A stretch of 61,860 nt of DNA from Aromatoleum toluolicum (lineage in GTDB: Bacteria; Pseudomonadota; Gammaproteobacteria; Burkholderiales; Rhodocyclaceae): the NCBI RefSeq assembly GCF_012911005.2, contig NZ_WTVS01000016.1, positions 1 to 61,860 of the forward strand, written 5' to 3'. This document shows, in pieces, positions 60,174 through 61,860 of the stretch. Both the position numbers and the translations under genes were made by a program. Each line of letters opens with the position of its first letter. The first letter of the stretch is position 1. Below the pieces are notes generated by a model. The model was not told the origin of the DNA. It made no database searches and worked only from the letters and a program-made list of their open reading frames with translations.

Positions 60174-60205
60174 AAAAAAAACAGGCTCCGCAATCGCGAA
60201 GCCTG
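60174..60205 (-). terminator. Rho-independent terminator after the aldehyde dehydrogenase gene
   Basis: Minus strand stem CAGGCTTCGC / GCGGAGCCTG (60182-60191 with 60196-60205), a 4-nt GATT loop and one wobble, followed by eight T (60174-60181 read in reverse). Classical and strong. Confidence 0.9.
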
Positions 60206-60284
60206 CCAAGGGAATGACGGGGGCAGCGTCCGCCGCAGCCCAAACGAAAGACGGCGGCCGCCCTCCCCGTCGGGAGAGTCGGTA

Positions 60285-61775
60285 TCAGCGACGGATGAAC
60301 GGATTTGGCACGTCGAGATCGGTCGAGATCCATACGCACTTGGTCTCGAGGTATTCCTTGATCGCATCCGCACCGGACTCACGGCCGATGCCCGAGCGCT
60401 TGTAGCCGCCGAAGGGCGAGGTGAAGCTGGTCGCGCGGTAGTTGTTTACCCACACGGTGCCGGCCTTGAGCTTGTCGGTGACGTACATCGCGCGGTGCAG
60501 GCTCTTGGTCCACACGGCGCCGGCGAGGCCGTACAGCACGTCGTTGCCGATGCGCACGGCGTCCTGCTCGTCCTTGAACGGGATCACGCACAGCACCGGG
60601 CCGAACACCTCTTCCTGCGCGATGCGCATCTTGTTGTTCACGCCGGTGAAGATGGTCGGCTCGACGAACTGGCCCGCGCCGAGATCGGGGCGCGACTTGC
60701 CACCGAGCACGCAGTTCGCGCCTTCATCCTTGGCGATCTGGATGTAGCTCATGATCTTGTCGAACTGCGGACGGGTGGCGATCGGGCCGACCTGGGTGTC
60801 GAGCTGCGACGGGTCGCCGATCTTCGCGGTGCTGACGAACTCGACGAGGCGGCGCACGACTTCGTCGTGGATGCTTTCCTGCACCAGCAGACGCGAGCCG
60901 GCCTGGCAGGTCTGGCCGGAAGCGGCAAACACGCCCGACACGATGCCCTTCACGGCCTGGTCGAGGTCCGCGTCGTCGAAGACGATGTTGGGCGACTTGC
61001 CGCCGAGCTCCAACGTCACGGTCTTGAGGCCGCGCGCGGCCGCTTCGTAGATCTTCTGGCCGGCGATCTCGCCGCCGGTGAAGCCGATGTGGGCGGTGTC
61101 GGGATGCTCGACGAGGGGCGCGCCGACTTCATGGCCGAAGCCGGTGACGACGTTGACGACGCCCGGCGGGAAGCCGGCCTGCGCGAAGAGCTTGGCGAAT
61201 TCGATCGCCGAGGCCGAGGTGAACTCCGAGGGCTTGATGACCACCGTGCAACCCGCGGCGAGCGCCGGCGCGAGCTTCCAGCTCGTCAGCGTCAGCGGCG
61301 AGTTCCACGGCGTGATGATCACGACCACGCCCTTCGCCTCGTACTTCGTGTAGCAGAACACGCCCTTCTTGTCGGTCGGGATCACGTGGCTCTCGATCTT
61401 GTCGGCGAGGCCCGCGTAGTAGTGGAAGTAGTCGCCCATGTACTTCACCTGAGCGACGACCTCGGCGGCGAGCTTGCCGTTGTCGCGGCGCTCGATCTCG
61501 GCCAGGTGTTCGGCATTTGAGACGATCAGGTCGGCCAGCTTGCGCATCAGCTTGCCGCGCTGGCTCGCAGTCAGCGAGGGCCATTCGCCCTCCTCGAAGG
61601 CGGCGTGCGCGGCGGCGACTGCGGCGTCGGCATCCGCCTTGCCGCCCCGGCCAATCAGCGCCCAGGCTTCGCCGCTATAGGGATTCTCGGTCGGGAAGTA
61701 CTCACCGGACACGGGCGGCACCTCGGCACCGTTGATGTACTGGCCGTACTTGGGGAGGGAATCGAGATTCGACAT
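60285..61775 (-). CDS. NAD(P)-dependent aldehyde dehydrogenase
   Basis: 496 aa from the ATG at 61775 (GGAG upstream); an ATG at 61844 gives an unconvincing extension. Family landmarks: TPWNSPLTLTSWKLAPALAA, GFTGGEIAGQKIYE, catalytic Glu in LELGGKSPN and Cys in GQTCQAGSRLL. Oxidises an aldehyde to the acid. With a phenylpyruvate decarboxylase in the same window, phenylacetaldehyde is a sensible candidate substrate, but the genes are 24 kb apart and the assignment is inference. Monocistronic by its own terminator. Confidence 0.88.
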   Translation of the reverse strand: MSNLDSLPKYGQYINGAEVPPVSGEYFPTENPYSGEAWALIGRGGKADADAAVAAAHAAFEEGEWPSLTASQRGKLMRKLADLIVSNAEHLAEIERRDNGKLAAEVVAQVKYMGDYFHYYAGLADKIESHVIPTDKKGVFCYTKYEAKGVVVIITPWNSPLTLTSWKLAPALAAGCTVVIKPSEFTSASAIEFAKLFAQAGFPPGVVNVVTGFGHEVGAPLVEHPDTAHIGFTGGEIAGQKIYEAAARGLKTVTLELGGKSPNIVFDDADLDQAVKGIVSGVFAASGQTCQAGSRLLVQESIHDEVVRRLVEFVSTAKIGDPSQLDTQVGPIATRPQFDKIMSYIQIAKDEGANCVLGGKSRPDLGAGQFVEPTIFTGVNNKMRIAQEEVFGPVLCVIPFKDEQDAVRIGNDVLYGLAGAVWTKSLHRAMYVTDKLKAGTVWVNNYRATSFTSPFGGYKRSGIGRESGADAIKEYLETKCVWISTDLDVPNPFIRR

Positions 61776-61860
61776 CGTGAGCTCCGTAAAGGAATTCCAA
61801 ATCGGCGCGCGGCCGGTGCAGCGGTTGCCGGAGCTGTCTCGCACGCTCCGTCGCGTTGCA

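Noticed and set aside
1-61860. CRISPR arrays, tRNA or rRNA genes, insertion sequences, phage genes
   Set aside because: None seen: no regularly spaced repeats, no transposase or integrase motifs and no RNA-gene sequence was recognised on reading both strands, though short tRNAs could be missed without a covariance search.

Overview
The window is about 62 kb of high-GC, densely coded DNA. Gene content points to a metabolically versatile denitrifier-type betaproteobacterium of the Rhodocyclales (Aromatoleum/Azoarcus/Thauera group). The evidence is an alicyclic-acid (bad-ali) cluster, phenylpyruvate decarboxylase, phenylacetate-type beta-oxidation genes, a multihaem outer-membrane conduit and an aryl-polyene/xanthomonadin-type pigment locus. 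The assignment rests on gene families only; no rRNA, tRNA, CRISPR array, insertion sequence or phage was seen.

Layout. 1-4.8 kb: a polysaccharide deacetylase, then a decahaem cytochrome and its porin (MtrA/MtrB type) ended by a strong hairpin. 4.8-13.8 kb: a LysR regulator divergent from a ketosynthase / chain-length-factor-like / dehydratase / ketoreductase operon. Facing it is a minus-strand operon of a small zinc-ribbon protein, a XanB2-like chorismatase, a MipA/OmpV protein, an acyltransferase and a glycosyltransferase. Together these look like part of an aryl-polyene pigment locus; acyl carrier proteins and the exporter are not here. 13.8-28.7 kb: OvoA (ovothiol synthesis), a Pat-like acetyltransferase, a GGDEF/EAL protein, a zinc-ribbon plus UvrD-like helicase pair behind a LexA-like box, a Dyp peroxidase, a thioredoxin, a Leu/Glu-type dehydrogenase and a chemoreceptor with a covalent haem motif. 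29-37.7 kb: E1alpha/E1beta/E2 of a 2-oxo acid dehydrogenase, divergent LdtD and MepK murein enzymes, and an Lrp regulator divergent from a phenylpyruvate/indolepyruvate decarboxylase. 37.7-43.7 kb: Gph-like phosphatase, MocA-like nucleotidyltransferase, thiolase, PaaH-, PaaF- and PaaY-like genes, with two copies of a ~98-bp inverted repeat.

43.8-58.2 kb is the best-defined system: badH-badI-acyl-CoA dehydrogenase-nitroreductase (minus), badR (plus), aliB (minus), aliA-badK-MaoC (plus), livGFHM (minus) and livK (plus). AliA activates cyclohexanecarboxylate, AliB dehydrogenates it, BadK hydrates, BadH oxidises and BadI opens the ring to pimeloyl-CoA. Four promoters in the two divergent intergenic regions (aliB/aliA and livG/livK) share an operator core, CAA-N4-TTG, exact in three and with one mismatch in the fourth, overlapping the -35 box. 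The sequence therefore ties an unassigned ABC importer to the BadR regulon. The two minus-strand operons (badHI and liv) also end in a related ~120-bp element with three conserved helices, the most unexpected feature here.

58.2-61.9 kb: the 3-prime remnant of an acetoacetyl-CoA synthetase, a DUF1615 lipoprotein and an aldehyde dehydrogenase. Other oddities are an arginine in place of the Walker A lysine of LivF, a 60-bp in-frame tandem duplication in mtrA, Thr in place of Asp in the E2 active-site motif, and a possible 39-codon leader ORF before aliA.
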